A stretch of DNA of 64,000 nucleotides from Nocardioides sp. URHA0032 (GTDB taxonomy: Bacteria > Actinomycetota > Actinomycetes > Propionibacteriales > Nocardioidaceae), in the NCBI RefSeq assembly GCF_000620645.1, contig NZ_KK211161.1:62001-126000 (forward strand). Direction: 5' to 3'. Below, piece after piece: positions 1 to 8,061 of the stretch. The position numbers were made by a program, and so were the translations under genes. The notes beneath the pieces were generated by a model. The model saw only the letters and a list, made by a program, of their open reading frames with translations. It did no database searches and was not told the origin of the DNA. Each line of letters begins with the position of its first letter. The first letter of the stretch is position 1.

Positions 1-701
1 TGGTTGGTCCAGAAGACGCCGATGAAGAACGTCGACAGCATCCAGCCGGGGTTGCGCAGCGGTCCCGGCCCGGGGACCTTCACCTTGCGTTCCTCGGGCG
101 TGCGCTCGTCGTGCGAGGCCTTCGGCAGCCGGGAGACGGCGGCCGCGTTGAGCAGGAAGACAGCGGTGGTGAACCACGGCAGCGCGTGCAGGAGCTCGTT
201 GGAGTCGAAGGCCAGCGCGATGCCCCCCATCAGCGACCCCAGCGTGAAGCCGACGTTCAGCGCCGAGTACATGTACGCCCGCGACTTCACGCGCTCGTCG
301 GGTGGCAGCACGTCGATCGTGTAGGCACCGTGGGCCGCGCCGCCGAGGGCGCCGATCACCTCCATGCCGACGGCCATGGTGACGTACCCACGGAAGTCGG
401 TGATGAACGGCCAGAGCGAGAACATCGCGGCCTGTCCCGCGGCGCTGACCGCCCACATCTTCTTCGGCCCGAAGCGGTCCACCAGCCGGCCCATCGGCCA
501 CGCCGCGAGGAAGGCGGCGGCGCCCGCACAGGTCAGGCCCAGGCCGACCTGGCCGGCCGAGAGCCCGACGATCTGGGTGAAGAACACCGCCGACCCGGTC
601 ATGAAGGTGCCCTCGCCGAGAGCGAAGAGGAGGGACTGCACGGCGAGGCGGCCCGCGAGAGGAGACGGCGGACGCGCGTGCCGGAGGAGGGAGGCGATCA
701 T
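1..701 (-). CDS. MFS transporter, N-terminal part (runs off window)
   Basis: About 233 residues are visible, reading leftward from ATG at 701 to the window edge. Several hydrophobic helices alternate with MFS loop features: GRLVDRFGPKK after the second or third helix matches the conserved loop of the major facilitator superfamily, and PPDERVKSRAYMY fits a loop between helices 4 and 5. It is a secondary transporter of the inner membrane, probably a drug or metabolite exporter; the substrate cannot be read. The C-terminal half lies outside the window. The short gap to the divergent YkvA-like gene (start 779) must hold both promoters. Confidence 0.85.
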   Translation of the reverse strand, partial: MIASLLRHARPPSPLAGRLAVQSLLFALGEGTFMTGSAVFFTQIVGLSAGQVGLGLTCAGAAAFLAAWPMGRLVDRFGPKKMWAVSAAGQAAMFSLWPFITDFRGYVTMAVGMEVIGALGGAAHGAYTIDVLPPDERVKSRAYMYSALNVGFTLGSLMGGIALAFDSNELLHALPWFTTAVFLLNAAAVSRLPKASHDERTPEERKVKVPGPGPLRNPGWMLSTFFIGVFWTN

Positions 702-778
702 CGCGGCAGATTCTCCGTGGTCGCGGTCGCGATGTCGCGCCGTTTTCCCGCGTCGGCGCCACGCGCGATGATCGAGGG

Positions 779-1231
779 GTGACCGACTCCTGGTGGCAGC
801 TCGCGCTGTCGATCCTCGCGGGGCTCGCGCTCGTCTGGCTGCTGCTGGTGGGCGCGCTGCTGGTGGCCGCACGCCGGGCGCCGGACCGCACCACACTCAC
901 CGACGTGCTGCGACTCCTCCCCGACGTCGTACGACTCCTCCGTCGCCTGGCCGCGGACCCGACGCTGCCCCGCGGGGTGCGCTGGCGGCTCTGGCTGCTG
1001 CTCGGCTATCTCGTGCTGCCGGTCGACCTGGTCCCCGACTTCCTGCCCGTGATCGGGTACGCCGATGACGCGCTCGTGGTCGCCCTGGTGCTGCGCTCCG
1101 TGACCCGGGTGGCGGGCCCGGAGGCGCTCGACCGGCACTGGCCGGGCACGCCGGAAGGGCTGGCTGCGGTCCGGCGCCTCACGCGGCTGGACGCCCCCAC
1201 TCCCCCTCGCCGGGCCGGGCCCGGCGACTGA
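779..1231 (+). CDS. YkvA/DUF1232 family membrane protein
   Basis: 150 residues starting at GTG 779. A hydrophobic N-terminal helix (about residues 6-30) is followed by a basic segment and the conserved DUF1232 core around residues 65-105, where LLLGYLVLPVDLVPDFLPVIGYADD is the family hallmark (proline-rich turn and acidic ending). The family is widespread and of unknown function; it probably forms a small membrane-associated protein. The gene stands alone, divergent from the MFS gene. Confidence 0.8.
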   Translation: MTDSWWQLALSILAGLALVWLLLVGALLVAARRAPDRTTLTDVLRLLPDVVRLLRRLAADPTLPRGVRWRLWLLLGYLVLPVDLVPDFLPVIGYADDALVVALVLRSVTRVAGPEALDRHWPGTPEGLAAVRRLTRLDAPTPPRRAGPGD

Positions 1232-1387
1232 CCGGGGTCAGCCGCGCCGACCGGCGAGGCGTGGGCGAGCGACCGTCGCGCTGCCGATCACCCTCAACTT
1301 TGGCGATGCGCTCGCCGTGGCCAGGCCTGCAGCGTGGGCCTGAGTACGGACATCCTCGTCCCCGACCCGATCCCGCAGGAGACCGTC

Positions 1388-1912
1388 ATGCGACGTTCCG
1401 GAGCGCTCACAGCTGTTGCCGCCCTCGCCCTCTCCCTGGTGGCCGCCGGCCAGCCGCACGCGGGCGCCGACGTGGCCGGCCGTGCGGCGGCGTACCACCA
1501 CCCCAAGGTCGCGTTCGTCGGCCATGCCCGTGCCCTGCCGGGCGGCCGCGCCGAGGTGCTGGCCGTCTACCGGTGCTGGGGCGGCAACCGGGGCACCCAC
1601 CTGTGGGTGTCGCTCAAGCAGGGTGGTCAGATCGACGACCACACCGCCAAGGAGCTCTCGCAGATGGAGGGCACCAGCGAGCTGGCCCGGGCCTGGTACG
1701 ACACCAACCCGGTCGCGCCGCGCAAGGTGCAGATCAACTGCAACGGCAGTTGGCAGGTCCAGCGGTACGTGGTCAAGCGGGAGAAGGGGACGCTGCGGGC
1801 CGGTCGCGCCTTCATGCAGTTCTGTCTCTTCGACAGCCACTCCGACCCCCAGGGCCAGGACCTCAGCAAGGGCTTCGCCTACAACTATCGCTTCGTCTAC
1901 GTCCACCGCTGA
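1388..1912 (+). CDS. secreted protein of unknown function
   Basis: 174 residues from ATG 1388, chosen because AGGAG sits 6-10 bases upstream. Residues 1-27 form a signal peptide (two arginines, then an Ala/Leu/Val-rich stretch ending in AGADVA). The mature part contains three cysteines (in YRCWGG, INCNG and QFCLF), a tryptophan-rich middle and an aromatic C-terminus (YNYRFVYVHR). No family is recognised. The cysteines suggest a disulfide-stabilised extracellular domain, as in many small actinobacterial exported proteins. Confidence 0.75.
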   Translation: MRRSGALTAVAALALSLVAAGQPHAGADVAGRAAAYHHPKVAFVGHARALPGGRAEVLAVYRCWGGNRGTHLWVSLKQGGQIDDHTAKELSQMEGTSELARAWYDTNPVAPRKVQINCNGSWQVQRYVVKREKGTLRAGRAFMQFCLFDSHSDPQGQDLSKGFAYNYRFVYVHR

Positions 1913-1992
1913 CTGTCACGCGTCCGGCGGGCCGGGGAGGGACTCTCGTGGCGACGGCGCCCGCGGCGCTGACAGCCGGGCAGCACACCGGG

Positions 1993-2724
1993 TCACGCGA
2001 AGACCAGCACCGTCGGCCCGCGTGCGGCTTTGAGAGCTCGAGTGGTGGCAACGGGCAGACGGACCCGACGTCGGCCGGGGCGGCGCGCACCCAGCACGAC
2101 GAGGGCTGCGCCGCGGTGGCACGGAAGCACGGGTCCGGCCGGCGGGACCACAGCCACGTCGAGGCCCCTGTGGAGCGCTGCCGTGCACGCGAACCGCATG
2201 ACCGCGGAGTCCCGGCGCGGTGACTCGTCCAGCACCAGGACCCAGCCCGCGAACACCTCACCCGGCCGAGATCTCAGCTCGACGACGGCCACAGGGCAGT
2301 CCGACCGTCGAGCGATCGCGACCACGATCCGGCGTCGCCCGCACCGCCACCAGGGCCGTTCGCCTTCCCGCTTGCCGATCACCAGCAGCGAGGAACCCGA
2401 CGAGGCGCCGATCAGGGCTTCGGGCACGCTGCCGTCGCCCTCGACCCGAGAGACGACCGCCAGGTCCGGCACGACCTCGTGAGCCCGTCTGACGCCCTCG
2501 GCAATGATCGCCGCCGCAGCACCGCGGAGACCGTCTGAAGGATCGGGTACTGCGCCTGCGCCCGACCAGGCGTCGAGCAGCGGGGGCCGCTCGATCACGT
2601 GGACGACCCGCAGGGAACAGCCCGTCGCGGCTGCCTCCGCTGCGGCCCAGACGAGCGCGTCCCAGCCGCCCGGGCTGCCGTCGACGCCCACCACCACGGG
2701 CCCGTCCGCCCGCATCCCCTGCAT
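1993..2724 (-). CDS. universal stress protein, two-domain
   Basis: 243 residues from ATG 2724 (GTG 2730 is possible). The N-terminus PVVVGVDGSPGGWDALVWAA is the Usp strand-helix start, and a first domain ending near residue 150 has SSLLVIGKREGER, the equivalent of the G-2X-G-9X-G(S/T) ATP loop, although degenerate. The second half is shorter and lacks a clear ATP motif (VVLGARRPGRRRVR). Usp proteins act in stress, hypoxia and dormancy responses. A copy of the shared element lies 60 bases upstream (2785-2817), suggesting co-regulation with the divergent acetamidase-like gene. Confidence 0.8.
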   Translation of the reverse strand: MQGMRADGPVVVGVDGSPGGWDALVWAAAEAAATGCSLRVVHVIERPPLLDAWSGAGAVPDPSDGLRGAAAAIIAEGVRRAHEVVPDLAVVSRVEGDGSVPEALIGASSGSSLLVIGKREGERPWWRCGRRRIVVAIARRSDCPVAVVELRSRPGEVFAGWVLVLDESPRRDSAVMRFACTAALHRGLDVAVVPPAGPVLPCHRGAALVVLGARRPGRRRVRLPVATTRALKAARGPTVLVFA

Positions 2725-2784
2725 GGACACTGGCTAACCTCCGTTCGCCGCTGGTACTGGATGCTGGCGCTGGGCGGGCAGCCT

Positions 2785-2817
2785 TCGCGCCGGTGTGTTC
2801 ACGGGTCCACCCACTGG
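2785..2817 (-). promoter_or_regulatory. shared stress-island element, copy 1R
   Basis: On the minus strand this reads CCAGTGG, then a spacer, then CACCGGCGCGAA, ending 55-61 bases before the usp start. It is the imperfect mirror copy of 2825-2857 and has the longer spacer variant. Seen directly; the regulatory role is inferred from recurrence at five gene starts. Confidence 0.5.
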
Positions 2818-2824
2818 CGACGGG

Positions 2825-2857
2825 CCAGTGGTCCGCCCGTGGGTGGCACGGGCGCGA
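2825..2857 (+). promoter_or_regulatory. shared stress-island element, copy 1F
   Basis: CCAGTGG at 2825-2831 and GCACGGGCGCGA at 2846-2857, 60 bases before the acetamidase-like ATG. With CCACTGG at 2811-2817 it also forms an inverted repeat (7-base arms, 7-base spacer). The CCAGTG-to-ACGGGCGCGA spacing is 11 bases longer than at 7359 and 10579, about one helical turn. Confidence 0.55.
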
Positions 2858-2916
2858 ACAGGGCCGAGGACGGAGCACGCTGGATCCACCGAACAGCCGA
2901 TCGTCCAGGAGTCCCC

Positions 2917-4176
2917 ATGTGCTTCGCCCACTCATCGACAGCGAGCGATGCGCTCCACGTCCAGGCGCAGATCGGCGACGACGCGGCGGCGGCGTTCGCC
3001 GGCCTCGCCGATGCCGGCGGCCTGGGTACGGTCGGGGTTCCCGGTGCCGGCACTCCCGAGCGGGTGCAGACGACCGCGGGCGAGCGGATCCTCGACGGGT
3101 ACAGCAAGGTCAACCACAACCGCTGGAACCGCGACCTGCCCTCCGCGATCTCGGTGCGCCCGGGCGAAGAGGTCCAGCTGTTGTGCCGTGACGCCCTGGA
3201 CATCGGAGACCAGGCGAGGACGATGACGGCCGACGGCACGATGACGCTGGACCTCGGCCGGATCCACCCCCTCACCGGTCCCGTCGAGGTCGAGGGGGCG
3301 GAGCCCGGTGACATCCTCGAGATCGAGATCCTCGACGTCAGCCCCTTGGTGGACTTCGGCTACACGACGATCAGCCCGGCGCTCGGCCTGTTCGGCACTC
3401 TCCGCCCGGAGGCGCTGGCCCCGTTCGCGCCGTACACCGAGGCCTCCCAGCTGAGCGACCCGAACCCGGGTCGAGTGCCGCAGGCGGTGCCGGAGGACCA
3501 GCCGTACAACTCTGGCGCGCCGTCGGTCCAGCTCTTCCACTTCGAGCGCGGCCAGAGCTCCGGCTACGCGACGTTCGAGGGGAGCGACACCGGCCGGCGG
3601 GCGCGGATCCCGATCACGCCGTTCCTGGGCATCCTCGGCAACGCCCCGCTGCGGAAGGGCATGTATCGGACCTTCCCGCCGAGCGTCAGCGGCGGGATGG
3701 GCGGCAACACGGACGTCCGCCAGCTGGTCAAGGGCACGCGACTCCAGCTGCCCGTCTACGTCGAGGGTGCCAAGTTCTCCGCCGGAGACGGGCACATGGC
3801 GCAGGGCGACGGGGAGATCACCGGTACGGCGATCGAGACCCTGATGGCGGCAACCCTGCGCTTCTCGGTGATCAAGAACCAGGTGATCACCTCTCCGCGG
3901 GCGATCGTGCCGGCCGCCGATCCCACGCAGCTCGCGATGGACGCCGAGATGCGCGCTGCGGGCTACTACATCACCACCGGCACCGGCCCCGACCTGATGG
4001 AGAACGCGAAGAACGCCGTGCGGGACATGATCGACTGGCTGGTCGTCGACCAGCAGCTCAGCCTGCACGAGGCCTACACGCTCTGCAGCGTCGTCGGCGA
4101 CCTCAAGATCAGCGAGACCGTCGACCTGCCGAACTGGCTGGTCTCGATGACGTTTCCGCGCGGTGTCTTCTCGTGA
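2917..4176 (+). CDS. acetamidase/formamidase family protein
   Basis: 419 residues from ATG 2917, with CCAGGAG 6-12 bases upstream. Family features: VNHNRWNRDLPSAISVRPGEEV, LTGPVEVEGAEPGDILEIEILDV, IPITPFLGILGNAP, and FPPSVSGGMGGNTDVRQLVKGTRLQLPVYVEGA, the last being the conserved gly-rich/Asn-containing core of FmdA/AmdA enzymes, followed by GDGHMAQGDGEI. Such enzymes hydrolyse formamide or short amides to ammonia and the acid in the cytoplasm. The C-terminal segment DWLVVDQQLSLHEAYTLCSVVGDLKI is also typical. Promoter element 1F precedes it; the next gene starts 31 bases downstream. Confidence 0.88.
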   Translation: MCFAHSSTASDALHVQAQIGDDAAAAFAGLADAGGLGTVGVPGAGTPERVQTTAGERILDGYSKVNHNRWNRDLPSAISVRPGEEVQLLCRDALDIGDQARTMTADGTMTLDLGRIHPLTGPVEVEGAEPGDILEIEILDVSPLVDFGYTTISPALGLFGTLRPEALAPFAPYTEASQLSDPNPGRVPQAVPEDQPYNSGAPSVQLFHFERGQSSGYATFEGSDTGRRARIPITPFLGILGNAPLRKGMYRTFPPSVSGGMGGNTDVRQLVKGTRLQLPVYVEGAKFSAGDGHMAQGDGEITGTAIETLMAATLRFSVIKNQVITSPRAIVPAADPTQLAMDAEMRAAGYYITTGTGPDLMENAKNAVRDMIDWLVVDQQLSLHEAYTLCSVVGDLKISETVDLPNWLVSMTFPRGVFS

Positions 4177-4207
4177 ACCCGACTCAGCACACCGGAGAGG
4201 TACGACG

Positions 4208-4744
4208 ATGGGCACCCTGAGTCCGACCACCCCCCTCGGAGCACTCACGCGCGGACTGGTCGCGGCAGTCGCGGGCACGCTGGCGATGGACGTCCTGCTG
4301 TTCACCCGCTACCGCCGCGGTGGGGGCGATGACGCGTTCGGCGCCTGGGAGTCCTCGAGCGGTCTCGACCGGTGGGAGGACGCCCCGGCACCGGCCCAGG
4401 TCGGACGTCGGCTGGTAGCGGGCGTGATCCAGCGGGACCTGCCGGCCCGGCGCGCGCGGCTCGTCAACAACCTCACGCACTGGGGCTACGGCGCCTTCGC
4501 CGGGCTGCCGTACGGCGTGCTCGTGGGCTCCCTGCGGACACCTCGCGTGGCATACGGAGCACCCTTCGGGGCGGGCGTGTGGGCCACGGGCTACGTCGTA
4601 CTCCCCAGGCTCGGGCTCTACCAGGAGATCTGGGAGTACGACCGGGTCACCCTCGCCAAGGACCTCTCGGCGCACCTGGTCTACGGGATCACCACGGCCG
4701 CGGTCTTCCGGCTCCTCTCGACGCGCCGGAGGGCTGAGCGGTGA
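4208..4744 (+). CDS. YagU/DUF1440-like membrane protein
   Basis: 178 residues from ATG 4208, with GAGAGG 6-11 bases upstream. Hydrophobic helices: residues 10-30 (GLVAAVAGTLAMDVLLF), around 95-110, 120-140 (APFGAGVWATGYVVLP) and 155-175. The arrangement resembles DUF1440/YagU inner-membrane proteins, but the match is from memory and loose. It overlaps the following oxidoreductase gene by four bases (GTGA), so the two are translationally coupled, and the protein may support or anchor that membrane-associated enzyme. Confidence 0.7.
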   Translation: MGTLSPTTPLGALTRGLVAAVAGTLAMDVLLFTRYRRGGGDDAFGAWESSSGLDRWEDAPAPAQVGRRLVAGVIQRDLPARRARLVNNLTHWGYGAFAGLPYGVLVGSLRTPRVAYGAPFGAGVWATGYVVLPRLGLYQEIWEYDRVTLAKDLSAHLVYGITTAAVFRLLSTRRRAER

Positions 4745-6474
4745 CGGTCGCGGACGTCATGGTGGCCACCCTCAAGGCGGCGGGCGTACGCCGGGTGTAC
4801 GGCCTTCCCGGGGACTCGCTCAACGGTTTCACCGAGGCGATCCGGCGCGATGGCGAGATCGCCTGGCAGCACGTGCGTCACGAGGAGGCGGCAGCCTTCG
4901 CCGCCGCGGGCGAGGCGGGCACGACGGACGAGCTCGCGGTCTGTGTTGCGAGCTGCGGCCCGGGCAACCTGCACCTGGTCAACGGGCTCTTCGACGCCCA
5001 ACGGAGCCGGGTGCCCGTCCTGGCCATCGCGGCTCACGTGCCCGGAGCCCTGATCGGGACCAGCTGCTTCCAGGAGACCCATCCCCAGGAGCTGTTCCGG
5101 GAGTGCAGCGTCTACGCCGAGCTCGCCAGCAACCCCGAGCAGCTCCCGCGCGTCCTGGAGATCGCGATGCGAGCCGCCGTCGAGCGGCGTGGTGTCGCCG
5201 TGGTCGTGGTGCCGGGCGAGGTCTTCCGGAGCCGACCCTCGCAGCGGGGGCGCGGGGTCACCAGCATCCGGCCGACCCACTCGGCCGTCGTGCCGACCGA
5301 CGGCGACCTCGAGGCGGCCGCGCACCTGCTCAACGACGCCGGACGCGTCACGATCCTCGCCGGGGCCGGATGCGCGGGTGCGCACGACGAGCTGCTGGCG
5401 GTCGCCGAGCGACTCAAGGCCCCCATCGTCCACGCCCTGCGCGGCAAGGAGTTCGTCGAGTACGACAACCCGTACGACGTCGGCATGACGGGTCTCCTCG
5501 GGTTCCCGTCGGGCTACCGCGCCATGGAGCACTGCGACGCGCTGCTCATGCTCGGCACCGACTTCCCCTACCGTGAGTTCTTCCCGACGGACGCGCGGGT
5601 GGTCCAGGTCGACATCCGCGGCGAGCACATCGGTCGCCGCGTCCAGGTGGAGGTGCCGCTCGTCGGAGGCGTCAAGGAGACGCTGGTCGCGCTGCTCCCC
5701 CGCCTGGACCGCTCCCGCGACGAGGAGCACCTCGGCAGGATGACGGCCCACTACCGCCGCACCCGGGCCCGCTACGACACGCTGACCGGGCTCGGTGCCG
5801 GCGACGGACCGCTCCATCCGCAGGCCGTCGTCGCGGCCGTGGACCGGGTGGCGGCTGACGACGCCGTCCTGGTCCCGGACGTGGGCACGCCGACCTTGTG
5901 GGCCGCCCGGTACCTGACGATGAACGGCCGACGGCGGCTGATCGGGTCGTTCAGCCACGGGACGATGGCCAACGCACTGCCGCAGGCCATCGGCGTCCAG
6001 AGCGCCCACCCGGGTAGGCAGGTCGTCGCGCTCTCCGGCGACGGCGGACTGACGATGCTGCTCGGCGAGCTGCTGACGCTGCGGCAGCTGGCGCTGCCGG
6101 TCAAGGTCGTCGTGCTGAACAACAGCTCGCTGTCGTTCGTCGAGCTCGAGATGAAGGCGGACGGCTTCGTGAACTTCGGCACCGAGCTCGACAACCCCGA
6201 GCTCGCCGGGGTGGCCCGCGCCGTCGGCCTGCACGGCGTGCGAGTCTCACGGCCCGACGAGCTCGAGCCGGCGCTGGAGGAGGCATTCGCACACGAGGGC
6301 CCGGCTCTGATCGAGGTCATGACCGTCCGGCACGAGATCGCCATCCCTCCCACCGTCACCCTCGGGCAGGTCACGGGGTTCGGCCTGTGGGCGAGTCGCT
6401 CGGTGCTGAGCGGGGCGGGTGACGCCGTCATCGAAGTGGCTCGCAGCAACCTGCGCCAGCTCGCCCTCGAGTAG
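4741..6474 (+). CDS. poxB: pyruvate dehydrogenase (quinone)-like ThDP enzyme
   Basis: 577 residues, GTG start overlapping the previous stop. It follows the PoxB pattern: GLPGDSLNGF, RHEEAAAFAAAGEA with the glutamate that activates thiamine diphosphate, CVASCGPGNLHLVNGLFDA, SCFQETHPQELFRECS; a central FAD-binding domain; then the ThDP motif SGDGGLTMLLGELLTLRQ...VVLNN and LSFVELEMKADGF. Known PoxB decarboxylates pyruvate to acetate and CO2 and passes electrons to the quinone pool at the membrane. Its presence in an island with a usp and redoxin fits low-oxygen or stationary-phase metabolism. The main alternative is another ThDP/FAD oxidase of the same family. Confidence 0.88.
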   Translation: MTVADVMVATLKAAGVRRVYGLPGDSLNGFTEAIRRDGEIAWQHVRHEEAAAFAAAGEAGTTDELAVCVASCGPGNLHLVNGLFDAQRSRVPVLAIAAHVPGALIGTSCFQETHPQELFRECSVYAELASNPEQLPRVLEIAMRAAVERRGVAVVVVPGEVFRSRPSQRGRGVTSIRPTHSAVVPTDGDLEAAAHLLNDAGRVTILAGAGCAGAHDELLAVAERLKAPIVHALRGKEFVEYDNPYDVGMTGLLGFPSGYRAMEHCDALLMLGTDFPYREFFPTDARVVQVDIRGEHIGRRVQVEVPLVGGVKETLVALLPRLDRSRDEEHLGRMTAHYRRTRARYDTLTGLGAGDGPLHPQAVVAAVDRVAADDAVLVPDVGTPTLWAARYLTMNGRRRLIGSFSHGTMANALPQAIGVQSAHPGRQVVALSGDGGLTMLLGELLTLRQLALPVKVVVLNNSSLSFVELEMKADGFVNFGTELDNPELAGVARAVGLHGVRVSRPDELEPALEEAFAHEGPALIEVMTVRHEIAIPPTVTLGQVTGFGLWASRSVLSGAGDAVIEVARSNLRQLALE

Positions 6475-6539
6475 CGCGCACCCGGCCGATCAGCTGCGGA
6501 CACGACGCAGGCGTGCACGGTGGCGGTGATCCACGGGAT

Positions 6540-6655
6540 CACTCCCGACCACCCCGACCGCCGCCCGTCGGGTGCGCTGCGACGGGCGACGCCGGGATCG
6601 GTGCCGCTGCCCGCGCCGGTGACCAGCGCGACTGCGCCCTCCAGGTCACTCAGGC
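6540..6655 (-). pseudogene. remnant of an SDR N-terminus
   Basis: Just behind the glyoxalase-fold gene, the minus strand reads SDLEGAVALVTGAGSG and then a degenerate continuation (GVARR-A-DG-R) that lines up with the start of a short-chain dehydrogenase (VALVTGAGSGIG...GVARRLAADGARV). About 38 codons are recognisable; the GIG of the glycine motif has become GTD. No Rossmann continuation follows. It overlaps the end of the 6646-7263 gene, as the start of a coupled downstream gene would. Confidence 0.5.
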
Positions 6656-7263
6656 AGGCCCGTCCCAGCCTGCTCGCGCACCATGTACTCGGCGTACCAG
6701 GACGGCCACTCGGCGTCCTCGTGGCCGATGCGCGCCTCATGCTCTCCGTGCGCCGCAGCCGCGCGCGAGAGAGCGCGGGCGAGGTCGTCGACGGATGCGA
6801 AGGCCGTTGCGGCCGCGTCGATGCGGCCAGGGAGTCGTGTGGTGACCTCCTGCACGACCCAGCCGTTGCCATCCACGTCGGCGAAGGAGAGGAACGAGCC
6901 GTAGCTGTTCCGGTCCGGGTCGGGGCCGGGGACACGCCCCTCGGCTCCCGCATGATGGAAGATGCCGCCGACGTCGTGGAAGACCTCGCTCACCTCGATC
7001 CCGGCAGAGACGAGCTCTGCGTGGGCCGCCAGGATGTCGTCGACGACCAGGTGCAGCCCCTGGGCCGTCCCGGGGACCTGCTCGGTGACACCGGTCCCGA
7101 AGATGATCGCGGCCGGGGAGCCCGGCGGAGTCAGCTGGACGACGCGGAACGCTTCGTCCGTCGTGACGTCGGCGTGGAGCCGCCATCCCAACGACTTGTA
7201 GAACTGCACCGACCGGTCGACGTCCGACACGGGGATCACGACGACCTCGAGTTTCATGTCCAT
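6646..7263 (-). CDS. VOC (glyoxalase/bleomycin-resistance fold) protein
   Basis: 205 residues from ATG 7263, with AAGGAG about 9 bases upstream. The first 135 residues are a VOC module: LEVVVIPVSDVDRSVQFYKSLGWRL, PGSPAAIIFGTG, LHLVVDDILAAHAELVSAGIEVSE, LSFADVDGNGWVVQEV. The metal-ligand positions are partly visible (H in GLHLVV, E in VVQEV). A C-terminal extension of about 65 residues (DDLARALSRAAAAHGEHEARIGHEDAEWPSWYAEYMVREQAG) resembles an added helical segment seen in some actinobacterial VOC proteins. The substrate is unknown. The gene is divergent from 7441, with mirrored elements between them. Confidence 0.82.
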   Translation of the reverse strand: MDMKLEVVVIPVSDVDRSVQFYKSLGWRLHADVTTDEAFRVVQLTPPGSPAAIIFGTGVTEQVPGTAQGLHLVVDDILAAHAELVSAGIEVSEVFHDVGGIFHHAGAEGRVPGPDPDRNSYGSFLSFADVDGNGWVVQEVTTRLPGRIDAAATAFASVDDLARALSRAAAAHGEHEARIGHEDAEWPSWYAEYMVREQAGTGLPE

Positions 7264-7327
7264 GTGCTGCGCTCCTTCTGATGATGACGATCAGGACGAG
7301 CCCACGGTCGTCGCCCGCCGGCCCTCG

Positions 7328-7380
7328 TCGCGCCCGTGCCCGTCACTGGTGGGGGCGACCAGTGGTCGGCACGGGCGCGA
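7328..7380. promoter_or_regulatory. divergent pair of the shared element (2R and 2F)
   Basis: A 53-bp near-perfect palindrome: TCGCGCCCGTGCC (7328-7340), three unpaired bases, CACTGGT (7344-7350), seven-base spacer, ACCAGTG (7358-7364), three bases, GCACGGGCGCGA (7369-7380). Each half is one copy of the island element, pointing at the VOC gene (65 bases to its start) and at the 7441 gene (61 bases). Read directly; the role as a bidirectional promoter/operator is inferred. Confidence 0.6.
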
Positions 7381-7440
7381 TGGCCGGGCGACTCCACGAT
7401 CGTGGAGAGCGACAGCAGATCGACGAGCCGGAGGGTCGCC

Positions 7441-8061
7441 ATGGAGTTCCTGGTCGACATGACCACTCACGTCCCGGAGGGGACCTCGGAGAGCGAGGTC
7501 GCCGCGATGCGCGCCCGTGAGGCAGCGAACACGACGGAGCTCGTCCGGGCGGGCCGCGTGCTGCGCCTGTGGCGCCCACCCCTGCGGCCGGGCGAGTGGC
7601 GCACGCTGGGCCTGTTCACCGCAGCCGGTGACGCCGACCTTCGAGACACGCTGGGCTCGATGCCCCTGCACGTGTGGCGTCGCGACACGGTCACCGTGCT
7701 CCGCCCGCACGTCAACGACCCGGGCCTGGACGGCGTGGACCTCGATCGGGACGCCACCGAGTTCTTCACCTGGTTCGCCCTGGCGATCCCCGAGGGAGCC
7801 GGCAGCGAGCAGGTTGCCGGGCTGACCGCTGCCGAGGGGGCCCGGACCCGCGCACTGGCTTCGGCCGGCAGGCTGCTGCGGCTCTGGTCCCTGCCGGAGG
7901 CCGGCCACAGCCTCGGGCACTGGCAGGCGGGCGACCAGGCTGAGATGGAGCGGCACCTGAGCTCGCTTCCGCTGGCGGGATGGCTGACCGTCACGACGCA
8001 GCTGTTGACGCCGCATCCGAGCGACCCGACCCAGGGCCACGCGACCAGGAGCAGCGCATGA
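7441..8061 (+). CDS. tandem muconolactone isomerase-fold protein
   Basis: 206 residues from ATG 7441 (GGAGGG 8-13 bases upstream). Two copies of a muconolactone delta-isomerase-like domain: residues 1-92 (MEFLVDMTTHVPEGT, RAREAANTTELVRAGRVLRLWRPP, LGSMPLHVWRRDTVTVLRPH) and about 105-195 (EFFTWFALAIPEGAG, AEGARTRALASAGRLLRLWSLP, LSSLPLAGWLTVTTQLLTPHPSD). The known enzyme is a single-domain decamer of about 95 residues that acts in catechol degradation. No catechol genes are nearby, so the fold has probably been reused. The stop overlaps the next ATG (ATGA). Confidence 0.75.
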   Translation: MEFLVDMTTHVPEGTSESEVAAMRAREAANTTELVRAGRVLRLWRPPLRPGEWRTLGLFTAAGDADLRDTLGSMPLHVWRRDTVTVLRPHVNDPGLDGVDLDRDATEFFTWFALAIPEGAGSEQVAGLTAAEGARTRALASAGRLLRLWSLPEAGHSLGHWQAGDQAEMERHLSSLPLAGWLTVTTQLLTPHPSDPTQGHATRSSA

